DNA from: CBDDIP01 sp965279405
Lineage (GTDB): Bacteria; Actinomycetota; Acidimicrobiia; Acidimicrobiales; Ilumatobacteraceae
Direction: 5' to 3'
Assembly: GCA_965279405.1 (NCBI GenBank)
Contig: OZ257157.1
Span: 3,472,001-3,536,000, forward strand
DNA length: 64,000 nt
Positions 1 through 8,239 of the stretch are shown one piece after another (position 1 is the first letter of the stretch; every line of letters starts with the position of its first letter). Made by a program: the position numbers and the translations under genes. The notes beneath the pieces were generated by a model that saw only the letters and a program-made list of their open reading frames with translations, did not search any database and was not told the origin of the DNA.

Positions 1-1316
1 ACGTTGAGGATCACCGGGTAGCGCTTCGACTCGTCGAAGTCCACGGGGCGCATGATCCACGCGTCGATCTCGTCGGAGCCGTCGGTGCAGGGCACCGCGA
101 AGCGCTCCCAGGTGAGCGGTTGCGCCACGGCCTGGTACCGCGAGGCGAACGAGGTGAGCTTGCGCAGGCCGCCGTCCTCGACGACGGCGATGTCGGTCAG
201 CTCGTCCACCGCGCCGACGGCGACGACGATCGTGCCGCCCGCAGCGTCGAACGCCTTGATCGAGATCGCCCCGGACGTGATGGGCTTCGGCGCCGAGCCG
301 TCGGTGCTCAGCTGGAGCAGCTGGGTCGTGCCACGGTCCTCGGCCGAAGCGAGCAGGGTCGAGTCGTCCAGCCACACGGGCGGTTGCACGCCGGCGGTCG
401 GTTGGAAGGTGCGGTCGAGCTGGCGAGAGATCCAGCGATGCTCGCCGCTCTTGCCAGCGGCAGACGTGGCGATCAGACCGACGTGGTTGTTCTGCGGGTC
501 GGTGGACGGGTCGTCGCAACCGAGGAACGCAACGGTCGATCCGTCGGGTGACACCGAGGGCGCGTAGTAGCCGCCGGTCTGCGCGGTGAACGCGGAGATC
601 TCGCCGTGCAGTGGCACGAGGTAGAGGTCGTTGGCGAAGTCGAGGTCCCACGTGGCGTGGCGCTGGGCACTGGTGACGATGCCGCTCGAGTCGGAGAGCC
701 AGGCGATCCCGCTGTGCTGGAACTCGCCCTCGGTGAGGTTGCGGGGCGTGCCGGTGCCGTCGCTCGGCACGACGTAGATGTGCGCCGGCCGATCGAAGAT
801 CCAGCCCTCGCCGTTGAACTTGGTGAAGAACCGCTCGATCTTGCGCGGCGCCTGCCAGCTCTCGTCCTCCGCGTCGTAGCGCTCGTGCTGCGTGCGGCTG
901 GAGAAGGCGATCCAGCGACCATCCGGGCTGAACCGCGGCGAGCCGATGCCGTCCTTCATCGTCGCCACGGTGCGGGTCTCGCCGGGCGCAGCGACCGGCA
1001 GCACGTGCAGGGTGGCCTGCCCCTTCTTCTCGGCGCGCGCCGACACGAACGCCAACGAGCGACCATCCGGGCTCCACGTCGGCTGGCCGTCGCGGTCGCC
1101 ACCCGACACCACCCGGGGCGGCTCGGAGCCATCCGTCGGTGCCAACCACACCTGCGCGAACGTCTTGTTCTTGGCCATGTCGATGCGGGCCACGACGAAC
1201 GCCACCTGCGAACCGTCCGGCGAGACCACCGGCGACGCCGCCTGGACGATGTTGCCGATGATCTTCTCGGCGATCTTGGCGTGCTTGCTCTGCTTGTCCG
1301 CTGCGTCGTTGCTCAT
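1..1316 (-). CDS. S9-family peptidase (acylaminoacyl-peptidase/DPP-like), N-terminal propeller part, truncated by window edge
   Basis: About 438 residues are visible before the window ends. They contain repeated TolB/PD40-type propeller blades with the hallmark SPDGSxVAF and FSPDGRWIAF motifs, as expected for the N-terminal beta-propeller of prolyl-oligopeptidase-type (S9C) serine peptidases. The last visible residues, RYPVILNV, match the start of the catalytic alpha/beta-hydrolase domain, which in this family usually continues as HGGPH. The catalytic Ser-Asp-His triad therefore lies outside the window. The start is an ATG (MSNDAADKQSKHAKIAEKI) with no strong ribosome binding site. The predicted role is cytoplasmic cleavage of short or N-acylated peptides. 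It is divergent from the luciferase-like gene at 1361. The family call is secure, the substrate unknown. Confidence 0.85.
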   Translation of the reverse strand, partial: MSNDAADKQSKHAKIAEKIIGNIVQAASPVVSPDGSQVAFVVARIDMAKNKTFAQVWLAPTDGSEPPRVVSGGDRDGQPTWSPDGRSLAFVSARAEKKGQATLHVLPVAAPGETRTVATMKDGIGSPRFSPDGRWIAFSSRTQHERYDAEDESWQAPRKIERFFTKFNGEGWIFDRPAHIYVVPSDGTGTPRNLTEGEFQHSGIAWLSDSSGIVTSAQRHATWDLDFANDLYLVPLHGEISAFTAQTGGYYAPSVSPDGSTVAFLGCDDPSTDPQNNHVGLIATSAAGKSGEHRWISRQLDRTFQPTAGVQPPVWLDDSTLLASAEDRGTTQLLQLSTDGSAPKPITSGAISIKAFDAAGGTIVVAVGAVDELTDIAVVEDGGLRKLTSFASRYQAVAQPLTWERFAVPCTDGSDEIDAWIMRPVDFDESKRYPVILN

Positions 1317-1360
1317 CCCGATGACGGTAGTCCTCGTGCCTGCGCCTAGGTTCGCCGACC

Positions 1361-2242
1361 ATGGAACTCGGCAAGCTCGGACTCTGGACCTTCCAACTCG
1401 ACCTGCAACCGATGGCGGCGGCACAAGCCGCGGCGGCGGAGATCGAATCACTCGGCTTCGGTGCGCTGTGGGTGCCTGAAGCAGTCGGCCGCGAGCCGCT
1501 CGTCAACTCGGCGCTGCTGCTGTCGGCGACATCGACGATGACGGTCGCCACCGGCATCGCCAGCCTCCACGCCCGCACGGCGATGACGATGCAGGCAGGA
1601 TGGAAGACGCTCTCGGAGGCGTTCCCCGACCGCTTCCTGCTCGGCATCGGCGTCAGCCACCAGCCGATGGTCGAGGGCGTGCACAAGGTCGACTACGGCA
1701 AGCCGTACAGCAACATGGTCAAGTACCTCGACGCGATGGATCAGGGCTTCTTCGTCGGTGCGCCGCCGACCTCGCCGCCGCAGCGCGTGCTGGCTGCGCT
1801 CGGGCCGAAGATGCTCAAGCTGTCGGCCGAGCGTGGCCTCGGCGCACACCCGTACTTCGTCCCGGTGGAGCACACGCCTATCGCGCGTGAGGCACTCGGC
1901 CCCGACGCCCTGCTGGCCCCTGAGATGGCCGTCGTCTTCTCCACTGATCCGGACGAAGCTCGCTCGATCGCTCGCCGACACATGAAGACCTACCTCGGCC
2001 TGCCGAACTACACCAACAACCTGGTGCGGCTGGGTTGGACGCAGCAGGACTTCGAGGACTGCCCCGATGCGCTCGTCGACGCGATCGTCGCCTGGGGCAC
2101 GCTCGACCAGATCGTCGCTCGCATCCGCACCCACCTCGACGCCGGCGCAAACCACGTGTGCGTGCAGGTGCTGCCGAGCGATCCGAAGGCACTGCCGATG
2201 GCCGAGTGGCGCGAGCTGGCAACGGCGATCCCCAGCCTCTGA
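1361..2242 (+). CDS. LLM-class F420-dependent oxidoreductase
   Basis: This 293-residue protein has the luciferase-like TIM-barrel pattern: GKLGLWTF at the N-terminus, ESLGFGALWVPEA near residue 30, and FLLGIGVSH near residue 90. Proteins of this type in actinobacteria normally use reduced F420 or FMN to reduce an unknown substrate. The sequence resembles the group named after MSMEG_4141, an assignment from memory of the pattern. The gene begins 44 bp from the divergent S9 peptidase start and is followed 22 bp later by a mycothiol-type isomerase gene on the same strand, so the two may be cotranscribed. The presence of fbiC elsewhere in this window makes F420 use plausible. Substrate unknown. 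Confidence 0.85.
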   Translation: MELGKLGLWTFQLDLQPMAAAQAAAAEIESLGFGALWVPEAVGREPLVNSALLLSATSTMTVATGIASLHARTAMTMQAGWKTLSEAFPDRFLLGIGVSHQPMVEGVHKVDYGKPYSNMVKYLDAMDQGFFVGAPPTSPPQRVLAALGPKMLKLSAERGLGAHPYFVPVEHTPIAREALGPDALLAPEMAVVFSTDPDEARSIARRHMKTYLGLPNYTNNLVRLGWTQQDFEDCPDALVDAIVAWGTLDQIVARIRTHLDAGANHVCVQVLPSDPKALPMAEWRELATAIPSL

Positions 2243-2264
2243 GCCGGCGCTAGGTTCCGGTCCC

Positions 2265-2990
2265 ATGGATCGGAACGACTTCCTCGCCGCGCTCGAGCGC
2301 GACGCCAATGCGTTCGCCGAGACGTGCGCGGCGACCGATCTGCACGCTCCCGTGCCGAACTGCCCGGAGTGGCAGGTGGCCGATCTCGTGTGGCACGTCA
2401 CTGCGGTGCACGAGTTCTGGCGTCGCGTGATCGTCGATCGTTGGACGGAGTACGTGCCGATCCCCAACCCCGATCGACCGCCGGACGACGAGTTGCTGCC
2501 GCGTTCCCGCGCGAGCGCGGCCGCACTGATCGAGACGCTGACGACCACCGACTCGGCGACGCCGGTGTGGACGTGGACGGACGACCGCACCGTCGCGTTC
2601 GTCGTCCGTCGCATGGCCCACGAGATGGCCGTCCACAACGCAGACGCCGACGCCGCTGCGGGCCGCGTCGTGGCCATCGATCCGATGCTCGCCAGTGACG
2701 GCATCGACGAGTTCCTCAACCACTTCCTGATCTGGGTCGACCCGGCCGCTGCTCCCGTTGCCGGCTCCGTCCACCTCCACTGCACGGACGTGCCCGGAGA
2801 GTGGACCGTGCGCGAGCGCGAGGGCGGCTTCGACGTCACACCGGAGCACGCCAAGGGCGACTGCGCGCTGCGCGGTCCCGCCAGCGACCTGCTGCTCGCG
2901 CTGTGGCGGCGCCAGCCGTTGTCGAGCGTCGATGTCGTGGGCGATGCAGACGTGGCCGCACGGTTCGTCGGCCACACCTCGTTGAGCTGA
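2265..2990 (+). CDS. Mycothiol-dependent maleylpyruvate isomerase-family protein
   Basis: This protein of 241 residues has a DinB-like N-terminal helical bundle. The segment WQVADLVWHVTAVHEFW (about residues 37-53) supplies metal-ligand histidines, and a second His-containing helix MAHEMAVHNADA lies near residue 120. A C-terminal alpha/beta domain follows, with CALRGPASDLLLALWRR. This architecture is typical of the actinobacterial MDMPI/TIGR03083 family, whose characterised members use mycothiol as a thiol cofactor, for example in maleylpyruvate isomerisation. Most family members have no known substrate. The ATG at 2265 is preferred because homologues begin close to it. It lies 22 bp after the F420-type oxidoreductase gene and converges on the gene ending at 2995. 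Confidence 0.8.
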   Translation: MDRNDFLAALERDANAFAETCAATDLHAPVPNCPEWQVADLVWHVTAVHEFWRRVIVDRWTEYVPIPNPDRPPDDELLPRSRASAAALIETLTTTDSATPVWTWTDDRTVAFVVRRMAHEMAVHNADADAAAGRVVAIDPMLASDGIDEFLNHFLIWVDPAAAPVAGSVHLHCTDVPGEWTVREREGGFDVTPEHAKGDCALRGPASDLLLALWRRQPLSSVDVVGDADVAARFVGHTSLS

Positions 2991-2994
2991 CGTC

Positions 2995-4038
2995 CTACTC
3001 TGCGATGCCGACGGGCTGGTCGTCGATGATCTGGTCGAGGTACTCGCTGAGGCCATAGCCGACCTGGCCCTCGAACTCGCCGGACTGCACGGTCCAGCGC
3101 GTCATGCCCTCGCTGATGCGGGTCATCAGCCAGTTGCCCTCGGGGTCCTGACGGCGGTTGCGCAGCGGGATGAGGTCCATCACCTCACCGGTGAACGCCC
3201 ACTCCTTGCCGGACTTCGACGAGCGCAGCACGCCCTCGATGCGATCGTGGTACGACTCGTCGCCGCGAGTGACGGTGGTGATCGAGACGTCATCGCAGTA
3301 GTGCATCGCACCCTTTTCCCACACGAACCCGCCCTTCGTGCCGGGCCCGTCCTTCTTGGCGACGCGACTGGCCATGAAGCCGAAGTCCTCGTTGACGTTG
3401 GCCGTCAGCCAGCGGTAGTACCACGGCGCCTGCCAGTAGCGCGGGCCCCACGAGTGGTCGCGCAGCCCGTGGCCGTGGATCTCCCACTCGCGATCGCCGA
3501 CGCGGATGCTCCCCGTGGCTTGCACGAGCTGCTCGTAGTGGCCCTTGGCGAACTCCTCGCCCGGGGTCTCGTGCGGCGTGTCGGGCTCGCCGCCGAACAT
3601 GCTCGGCTTGCCCTGGCCGGTGAAGGTCAGGTGCACCTCGGCCTCGGCGTACGGGTTGTTGGTGAACGCTTCCTTCGGGTTGGCCATCTGCGCCGGATCG
3701 TCGAGCAGCACGACCTTGCCGGCGTAGTCGACGCGCAGCTCCTCGAACGGGGTGACCATCGTCCACGTCAACCCGCCCGCGTCGAGCGCGTCGTTGTTGC
3801 TGATCGCCGGCCGCTTGAACATGAACCCGACGCTGCGGCCCGAAGCGCCGTCCGCGGGCGGGAGGTACAGGCAGATGGTCATCTCCGCCGTGCCCTCGTT
3901 GGCGCGGTTCCCCATGCGGAACCAGCCACCCACCTGGTTCTGCGGGTCGAAGCAGTTGATGTACATGCTCTCGTTGAAGTTGGACTCCGGGCCCAGCTCG
4001 TGCATGTACTCATCGGACGGATCGAGGCGAACTCCCAT
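2995..4038 (-). CDS. CrtC/AttH-like (DUF7064-type) lipocalin-like protein
   Basis: This protein has 347 residues, no signal peptide and no membrane segment. It is beta-rich, with the motif GHGLRDHSWGPRYW near residue 195 followed by a tryptophan/tyrosine-rich stretch (APWYYRWLTAN). That pattern recalls the two-domain lipocalin-like fold of hydroxyneurosporene synthase (CrtC) and AttH relatives, common in mycobacteria and Acidimicrobiia near lipid or steroid genes. True CrtC hydrates carotenoids; nothing here shows that activity. The ATG start at 4038 is followed by MGVRLDPSDEYMHELGPE, which resembles the usual family N-terminus. It is transcribed in the same direction as the SDR/small-gene pair upstream. 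The family call is moderate and the function unknown. Confidence 0.6.
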   Translation of the reverse strand: MGVRLDPSDEYMHELGPESNFNESMYINCFDPQNQVGGWFRMGNRANEGTAEMTICLYLPPADGASGRSVGFMFKRPAISNNDALDAGGLTWTMVTPFEELRVDYAGKVVLLDDPAQMANPKEAFTNNPYAEAEVHLTFTGQGKPSMFGGEPDTPHETPGEEFAKGHYEQLVQATGSIRVGDREWEIHGHGLRDHSWGPRYWQAPWYYRWLTANVNEDFGFMASRVAKKDGPGTKGGFVWEKGAMHYCDDVSITTVTRGDESYHDRIEGVLRSSKSGKEWAFTGEVMDLIPLRNRRQDPEGNWLMTRISEGMTRWTVQSGEFEGQVGYGLSEYLDQIIDDQPVGIAE

Positions 4039-4074
4039 GAGCGGGGACCGTAACGCCGGCCGTCCGGCCAGCTC

Positions 4075-4341
4075 TCACCAGAGCTCGAGCTGCTCCCACG
4101 TGATGGCCACGTCGCTCACCGTCTGCCACGTCAAGCGTCCCCGGCTGCCGGGCCGGCGCACCTCGACGCGCTCGGGTCGCAGGCTGCGCGCCGCGCCATT
4201 GGCGTCGTAGATGGTGATGCTGCCGTCCGCGGCGATGCCACCCATCTTGCCGCTGAGCCAGCGGGTGGACTCGCCCTTGCGGAAGCGGACCGGTTCGCCG
4301 CCACGCAGGCCGAGGCGCTGCAACGTCAGCGCGTCCAGCAA
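4075..4341 (-). CDS. Conserved small actinobacterial-type protein, function unknown
   Basis: An 88-residue protein without membrane segments, rich in short beta-strand-like stretches (GGEPVRFRKGESTRWLSGKMGGIAADGSITIYD) and ending in ITWEQLELW. The likely start is a TTG at 4341, seven nucleotides after a GAGG sequence and nine nucleotides after the stop of the upstream SDR gene. It is therefore probably translated from the same mRNA as the SDR. The composition suggests a small beta-barrel, but I do not recognise a named family and assign no function. A later start would shorten it by a few residues only. Confidence 0.6.
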   Translation of the reverse strand: MLDALTLQRLGLRGGEPVRFRKGESTRWLSGKMGGIAADGSITIYDANGAARSLRPERVEVRRPGSRGRLTWQTVSDVAITWEQLELW

Positions 4342-4350
4342 GTCAGGGCC

Positions 4351-5160
4351 TCAGGTCTCGTTGTGCGCCATGCGCGCCTGCAGCTTGCGCATGCCCGACA
4401 ACCAGCGGTCGTAGTCGCCGGTCTTGCGTTGCAGGTACGTGAGCACCTCGGGGTGAGGAAGCACGAGGAAGGTCTCGGCCCGGATCACCTGCGTCACCGC
4501 CTCGGCGACGTCTTCCGGCTCGAGGACCGCACCGGCGGAGCGGACCACGTTCGTGCTGAACCCCGCGCCCTTCTCGTCGCCGGCGTTGAGCATGTTCGTG
4601 TTGACGCCCTGCGGGCACAGGCAGCTGACCCTGATGCCACGATCGCCGTAGGTGATGCTCATCCACTCGGCGAAGGCGACGGCGGCGTGCTTGGTCAGCG
4701 AGTACGGGGCAGAGCCGATCTGGCTCAGCAAGCCGGCAGCGGAAGCGGTGCTGCAGAAGTAGCCCTCGCCGCGTGCCAACCACTCCGGCAAGAGGTACTT
4801 GGCCGCCCAGCGGTGGGCGTGGACGTTGACGTCGAAGGCCAGCTCCCACTCCGACTCCGGCGACATCGGGTCGCGGCCGACGCCGACGCCGGCGTTGGCG
4901 TAGAACAGGTCGATCGGGCCGAAGTGGTCGGTGGCGCCCTCGACGAGGTTGCGGTTGCCCTCCTCCGTCCCGACGTTGGCCTGGATCGCGATCGCGCTCC
5001 CTGGCCGTTGGGCATCCAGCGCAGCAGCCACCGCGTGGACGCCGTCGACGATGTCGCTGGCGACCACGTTGGCGCCCTCGGCGTGGAAGCGCTCGACGAG
5101 CGCCTTGCCGATCCCGTTTGCAGCCCCTGTGACCACGACGTGCTTGCCGTTCAGTTCCAT
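4351..5160 (-). CDS. SDR-family NAD(P)-dependent oxidoreductase
   Basis: A classical short-chain dehydrogenase of 269 residues. It has the cofactor motif TGAANGIGK at residues 10-18, the NAG motif (YANAGVG) near 90, and the catalytic Y-x3-K (YSLTKHA) near 155. The C-terminal tail mentions no cofactor specificity; a D in VVASDIVD after beta-2 favours NAD(H). The ATG at 5160 is chosen because MELNGKHVVVTG is the normal family start; an upstream in-frame start would add a basic tail. The gene is followed at once by the 88-residue gene on the same transcript. Substrate unknown. Confidence 0.85.
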   Translation of the reverse strand: MELNGKHVVVTGAANGIGKALVERFHAEGANVVASDIVDGVHAVAAALDAQRPGSAIAIQANVGTEEGNRNLVEGATDHFGPIDLFYANAGVGVGRDPMSPESEWELAFDVNVHAHRWAAKYLLPEWLARGEGYFCSTASAAGLLSQIGSAPYSLTKHAAVAFAEWMSITYGDRGIRVSCLCPQGVNTNMLNAGDEKGAGFSTNVVRSAGAVLEPEDVAEAVTQVIRAETFLVLPHPEVLTYLQRKTGDYDRWLSGMRKLQARMAHNET

Positions 5161-5236
5161 GGGGGGCGATGGTAGGCGGGCCAGCCTCACCCAGCTGGAA
5201 ACATGACGTTCACGATACGATGGCGACACGAGGCCG

Positions 5237-5259
5237 GTCGCGCGAGATACGTTCGCGAC
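5237..5259. promoter_or_regulatory. Short inverted repeat in divergent promoter region
   Basis: The 138-bp gap between the divergent SDR (start 5160) and the 53-residue gene (start 5299) contains GTCGCG at 5237-5242 matched by CGCGAC at 5254-5259. A TACGAT hexamer lies at about 5216-5221 and could be a -10 element. The arms are only six bases long in GC-rich DNA, so this may be chance. I see no other structure in the gap. Confidence 0.25.
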
Positions 5260-5298
5260 AGACCACCCCAAGGGCCAACCACCGTCAAGGAGACCCCG

Positions 5299-5460
5299 AT
5301 GACCGACACCAGCGAAGCAGTCATCAGCGAAGCGGTCAGCGTCATCGACAAGGCGTTGGCTCAGCTGATGAGCCGCGAGCTGGTGTCGTCCGGTGAGGTC
5401 ACCGACGTCCTGCTCGACGTGCGCACGTTGCTCACGTTGCCCGCCGTCGCCGAGCGCTGA
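5299..5460 (+). CDS. Small acidic helical protein (53 aa), function unknown
   Basis: The ATG at 5299 has a good ribosome binding site (AAGGAG at 5287-5292). It encodes 53 residues that look like a continuous amphipathic helix pair (SEAVISEAVSVIDKALAQLMSRELVSSGEVTDVLLDVRTLL). There is no signal peptide or membrane segment. The stop codon directly abuts the convergent stop of the WS/DGAT gene (5460/5461), with no room for a terminator. An in-frame start at 5203 would add a basic, arginine-rich tail and lacks a ribosome binding site. I recognise no family. It could be a small dimeric scaffold or regulator, but that is speculation. Confidence 0.6.
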   Translation: MTDTSEAVISEAVSVIDKALAQLMSRELVSSGEVTDVLLDVRTLLTLPAVAER

Positions 5461-6855
5461 TCAGGCGCTCAGCAAGTCGGTGAACGCCTGCTCCAGGCAG
5501 GCGCGCAGCAGATCCGGGTCGGTCACCGCAGCCGTGTCGATGTTCACGCCCATGTCCAGGCTGTGGTTGTAGCTGAGCAGGGTCAGGTTGTAGGCCACAC
5601 CGGCCAGCGGTCCGACGGGGTAGTTCTGCAGCAGTTCGGCTCCGGCGACGTACAGCGGGATCGGTGCGCCGCGCACGTTGGACGTTGCGAAGTCGACCGT
5701 CTGCGCCTGCTGGCGGGCGAGCCGGGTGATCAGCGACGTCGGCAAGGTCGCTGCCACGGCGGCCAACGTCTCGAGCGACGCCGATGCGTTCGATCCCTTC
5801 GCCGCGGTGCTGGCCTCCTGGATGAGGCGGAACCGGTCGCCGATCGGCATCTCGCCGGTGGGCACGAGGAGGCGGACGAGTGAGAAGGCGTTGCTGCCCG
5901 ATGCCTCGGTGCGCGTGCTGACGGCCATGCTGCTGCGCAGCACCTCGACGGGCTGACCCATCTCGATGTGGTAGCGGCCGGCGGCTTCGGCGGCGGCGGC
6001 GAGGAAGGCGGTGTTCAAGGTGCCACCGAGGCGCTTGGCCGCGGCGCGGGTGGGGCCGAAGGGCGCGCGCAGCACCTCCATCCGACGGCCGAGCGATCGA
6101 GACGTCCACAACGGTGACCGCGCCTGCTCGGTGTCGCTGAGCTGGCTGACGATGCCGCGCACGGTGTCCGCAGCGGCGTTGCCCGCGTCGGGGATGCCGG
6201 TCGGGTCGGCCAGCAGGTCCTTGATCTGGCGCAGCAGACCGAGGGGCATGCGCAGGCTGCCGGCGAGGAGGTCGCGCAGGAAGTCGGGGTTCTGTGGGGT
6301 GGCCGCCGCGTCCAGCTCCGCGGCGGCGGCCAGGATCGCCGGGTCGATCGGTTCCGGCTCGGGTGCGTCTCGCTCGAAGTCGAGGAATTGCAGTGACAGG
6401 GCCACGCCGCCTTCGCCGTCGGTGATCGTGTGGTGCAGCTTCTCGATCAGCGCGGACTTGCCGCCCTTCAGGCCGTCGACGACCACGAACTGCCACAGCG
6501 GGCGGGTGCGGTCGTACGGGTCGCAGGCGATCAGGCTGGACAGGTCGAGCAGCTGGCGCATCGTGCCCGGCTTGGGCAGAGCGATGTGGCGCACGTGGTA
6601 GCGCAGGTCGAAGTTGGCGTCGTCGACCCACATCGGCGCGGAGAGGTTGGCCGGTACCGGTTGCACTCGCTGGCGCAGGCGCTGCACCACCTGGGTGGCG
6701 CGCTCCATGCGGCGCAGCAGCTGATCGAAGTTCGGCGGGCGGTCGAGGATGGTGACGTTGGCGAACGTGGAGGACAGGTGCGGGTCCTTCTCGAGGCGCC
6801 ACATCAACCCCTCGGCGTCGCTCATCTTGCGATCGAACTGCGGCAGGTCGGCCAT
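5461..6855 (-). CDS. Wax ester synthase / diacylglycerol acyltransferase (WS/DGAT)
   Basis: This 464-residue protein carries the condensing-enzyme-like active site HHTITDGEGG (HHxxxDG, near residue 140) of bacterial WS/DGAT enzymes. Other family landmarks are PLWQFVVVDGL near 118, LNTAFLAAAAEAAGRYH near 285 and a C-terminal NLTLLSYNHSLDMGVN. These enzymes esterify an alcohol or diacylglycerol with acyl-CoA to make storage wax esters or triacylglycerol at the membrane or lipid-droplet surface. Length agrees with the usual 450-480. It is the last gene of a tight minus-strand unit (nuclease, PAP2 phosphatase, WS/DGAT). A PAP2 phosphatase next to it makes sense, because dephosphorylated phosphatidate is diacylglycerol, the DGAT substrate. 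Confidence 0.9.
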   Translation of the reverse strand: MADLPQFDRKMSDAEGLMWRLEKDPHLSSTFANVTILDRPPNFDQLLRRMERATQVVQRLRQRVQPVPANLSAPMWVDDANFDLRYHVRHIALPKPGTMRQLLDLSSLIACDPYDRTRPLWQFVVVDGLKGGKSALIEKLHHTITDGEGGVALSLQFLDFERDAPEPEPIDPAILAAAAELDAAATPQNPDFLRDLLAGSLRMPLGLLRQIKDLLADPTGIPDAGNAAADTVRGIVSQLSDTEQARSPLWTSRSLGRRMEVLRAPFGPTRAAAKRLGGTLNTAFLAAAAEAAGRYHIEMGQPVEVLRSSMAVSTRTEASGSNAFSLVRLLVPTGEMPIGDRFRLIQEASTAAKGSNASASLETLAAVAATLPTSLITRLARQQAQTVDFATSNVRGAPIPLYVAGAELLQNYPVGPLAGVAYNLTLLSYNHSLDMGVNIDTAAVTDPDLLRACLEQAFTDLLSA

Positions 6856-6864
6856 CCGGCGAGG

Positions 6865-7380
6865 CTACGTCAGGAACTTGCGGGCTGTCGCGCCGAGGGC
6901 CAGGCCGAGCGCGGCGCCGCCGACGATGTCGCTGGCGTGGTGGATGCGCACGTACGCGCGGCTGGTGGCGACCACCCCGGCGACGCCGAACCACACCGGC
7001 GCCATGCGCTTGCCGCTCCACCCGGTGAGCAGCGTGGCGGCGAAGAACGCCGAGGAGGCGTGACCGCTGGGGAAGCTGGAGGTGCTGGGCTTGCGCACCG
7101 GGAACCGCGGATCGCCGGACTCGGTGGGTCGCGTGCGGCCGAACAGGCGCTTGACCCCTTGGTTGACGAGCAGGCTCTCGGCACCGAGCAGTGCAGCCAG
7201 CACGAGGGCCTGCTGCGCCCGTCGGTCGCTGGTGACGCCGCGGGCGAGGCCGATGAGGTGCCAGACGACGCTGAAGTCGCCGAGCTCGCTGGCCGTCTTC
7301 ATGACGGCATCGACCGCTGCGTTGCCGCGGACGTTCTCCAGCAGGCCGTCGGCCCACTCGTCGAAGTCGTCGACGTTCAT
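6865..7380 (-). CDS. PAP2-superfamily phosphatase (membrane)
   Basis: A 171-residue protein with the three PAP2 phosphatase motifs in order: KRLFGRTRP (KxxxxxxRP), FPSGHAS (PSGH) and SRAYVRIHHASD (SRxxxxxHxxxD). Hydrophobic segments lie between the motifs, as in lipid phosphatases acting on phosphatidate, phosphatidylglycerophosphate or undecaprenyl pyrophosphate. The start ATG (MNVDDFDEWADG) overlaps the stop of the upstream nuclease gene by 4 nt (ATGA), indicating translational coupling. The WS/DGAT gene starts 9 nt after its stop. Context suggests phosphatidate dephosphorylation feeding triacylglycerol synthesis; this is inference. Confidence 0.85.
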   Translation of the reverse strand: MNVDDFDEWADGLLENVRGNAAVDAVMKTASELGDFSVVWHLIGLARGVTSDRRAQQALVLAALLGAESLLVNQGVKRLFGRTRPTESGDPRFPVRKPSTSSFPSGHASSAFFAATLLTGWSGKRMAPVWFGVAGVVATSRAYVRIHHASDIVGGAALGLALGATARKFLT

Positions 7381-8204
7381 GCGGCGGCGTGCTGGAAGCG
7401 CAACGGCGCCTCCACCGCAGCCAGCTCCGGGTTGCCGCCGAACGCGGGGCACCACGTCTGGAACGCGCACGAGGAGCACAGCGCGCCCTGGCGCGGCTGG
7501 AACGAGCCGTTGATGCACGCCTTCTCGACGGCCTTCCACACGGCGGTGGTGCGGGTGGTGATGAACTTCACCGACTGCGCCGACGGCGTGGCCGTGATCG
7601 TCTCGCCGGTGCGCAGGTACATCAGCTTGATCGCTGCCGGGCGCTGGCCGAGCACCGACTCGCACAGGAACGAGTAGAAGTGCACGCCGCTGAGCCGGCT
7701 CTGCTCGTACTTGACGCTCGGGGAGCGGCCGGTCTTGTAGTCGACGACGACGAGGCGGCCGTCATCGTCCAGCTCCAGGCGGTCGATGATGCCGCGCAGC
7801 ATCAGGTCGCCCGCCGGCGCTTCGAGGCGCAGCTCGAGACCGATCTCACGGATGGTGCTCGGATCTTCCATGCGCAGGTACGAGTCCATCAGCGAGGACC
7901 CGTCGGCGACGAACGCCGCAGCCTGATCGTCGGTGAGGCCGAGCATCATGAACTCGGGGTCGCTCTGGTACTCGACGACCGCCTGCTCGTAGCACCGGTG
8001 GGCCAGCGCCGCGTCGCGCAGTGGTGCCTGGTGGGTGAACAGCAGCTCCAGGGCGCGGTGCACGAGCGATCCCTTGGTGGCGTGCGGGCTGGGCGGCTCG
8101 GGCAGCTTCTCGATGCTGGCAAAGCGGAACGCCATCGGGCAGGAGGTGAACGCCTCGACCCGGCTGGGAGACAGGGATGTGGGCACCGGGTACATGTCGA
8201 CCAC
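7377..8204 (-). CDS. RecB/Cas4-like PD-(D/E)XK nuclease with probable Fe-S cluster
   Basis: This 275-residue stand-alone nuclease-domain protein begins LSPSRVEAFTSCPMAFRF, the usual N-terminus of the RecB-family PDDEXK module, with the first cluster cysteine. The catalytic core is GIIDRLELDDDGRLVVVDYKTG (D-x-n-D-Y-K; written here as two halves, the Asp of IIDRL and VVDYKTG). The C-terminal CSSCAFQTWCP supplies three more cysteines, as in the 4Fe-4S clusters of AddB and Cas4. Homologues are common in actinobacteria as free-standing exonucleases; none has a clear role. There are no CRISPR or recBCD genes nearby. It is the first gene of a coupled unit with PAP2 and WS/DGAT genes, an odd partnership. 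Alternative starts at 8204 or 8195 differ by three residues. Confidence 0.8.
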   Translation of the reverse strand: MVDMYPVPTSLSPSRVEAFTSCPMAFRFASIEKLPEPPSPHATKGSLVHRALELLFTHQAPLRDAALAHRCYEQAVVEYQSDPEFMMLGLTDDQAAAFVADGSSLMDSYLRMEDPSTIREIGLELRLEAPAGDLMLRGIIDRLELDDDGRLVVVDYKTGRSPSVKYEQSRLSGVHFYSFLCESVLGQRPAAIKLMYLRTGETITATPSAQSVKFITTRTTAVWKAVEKACINGSFQPRQGALCSSCAFQTWCPAFGGNPELAAVEAPLRFQHAAA

Positions 8205-8239
8205 TGTACGGAACGGGTGTGACGCGCTCGGGCCACGTC

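Noticed and set aside
5432..7357. A 641-codon minus-strand frame overlapping WS/DGAT and PAP2 genes
   Set aside because: Arg/Pro-rich in a different frame from the motif-bearing WS/DGAT and PAP2 proteins; rejected as a shadow.
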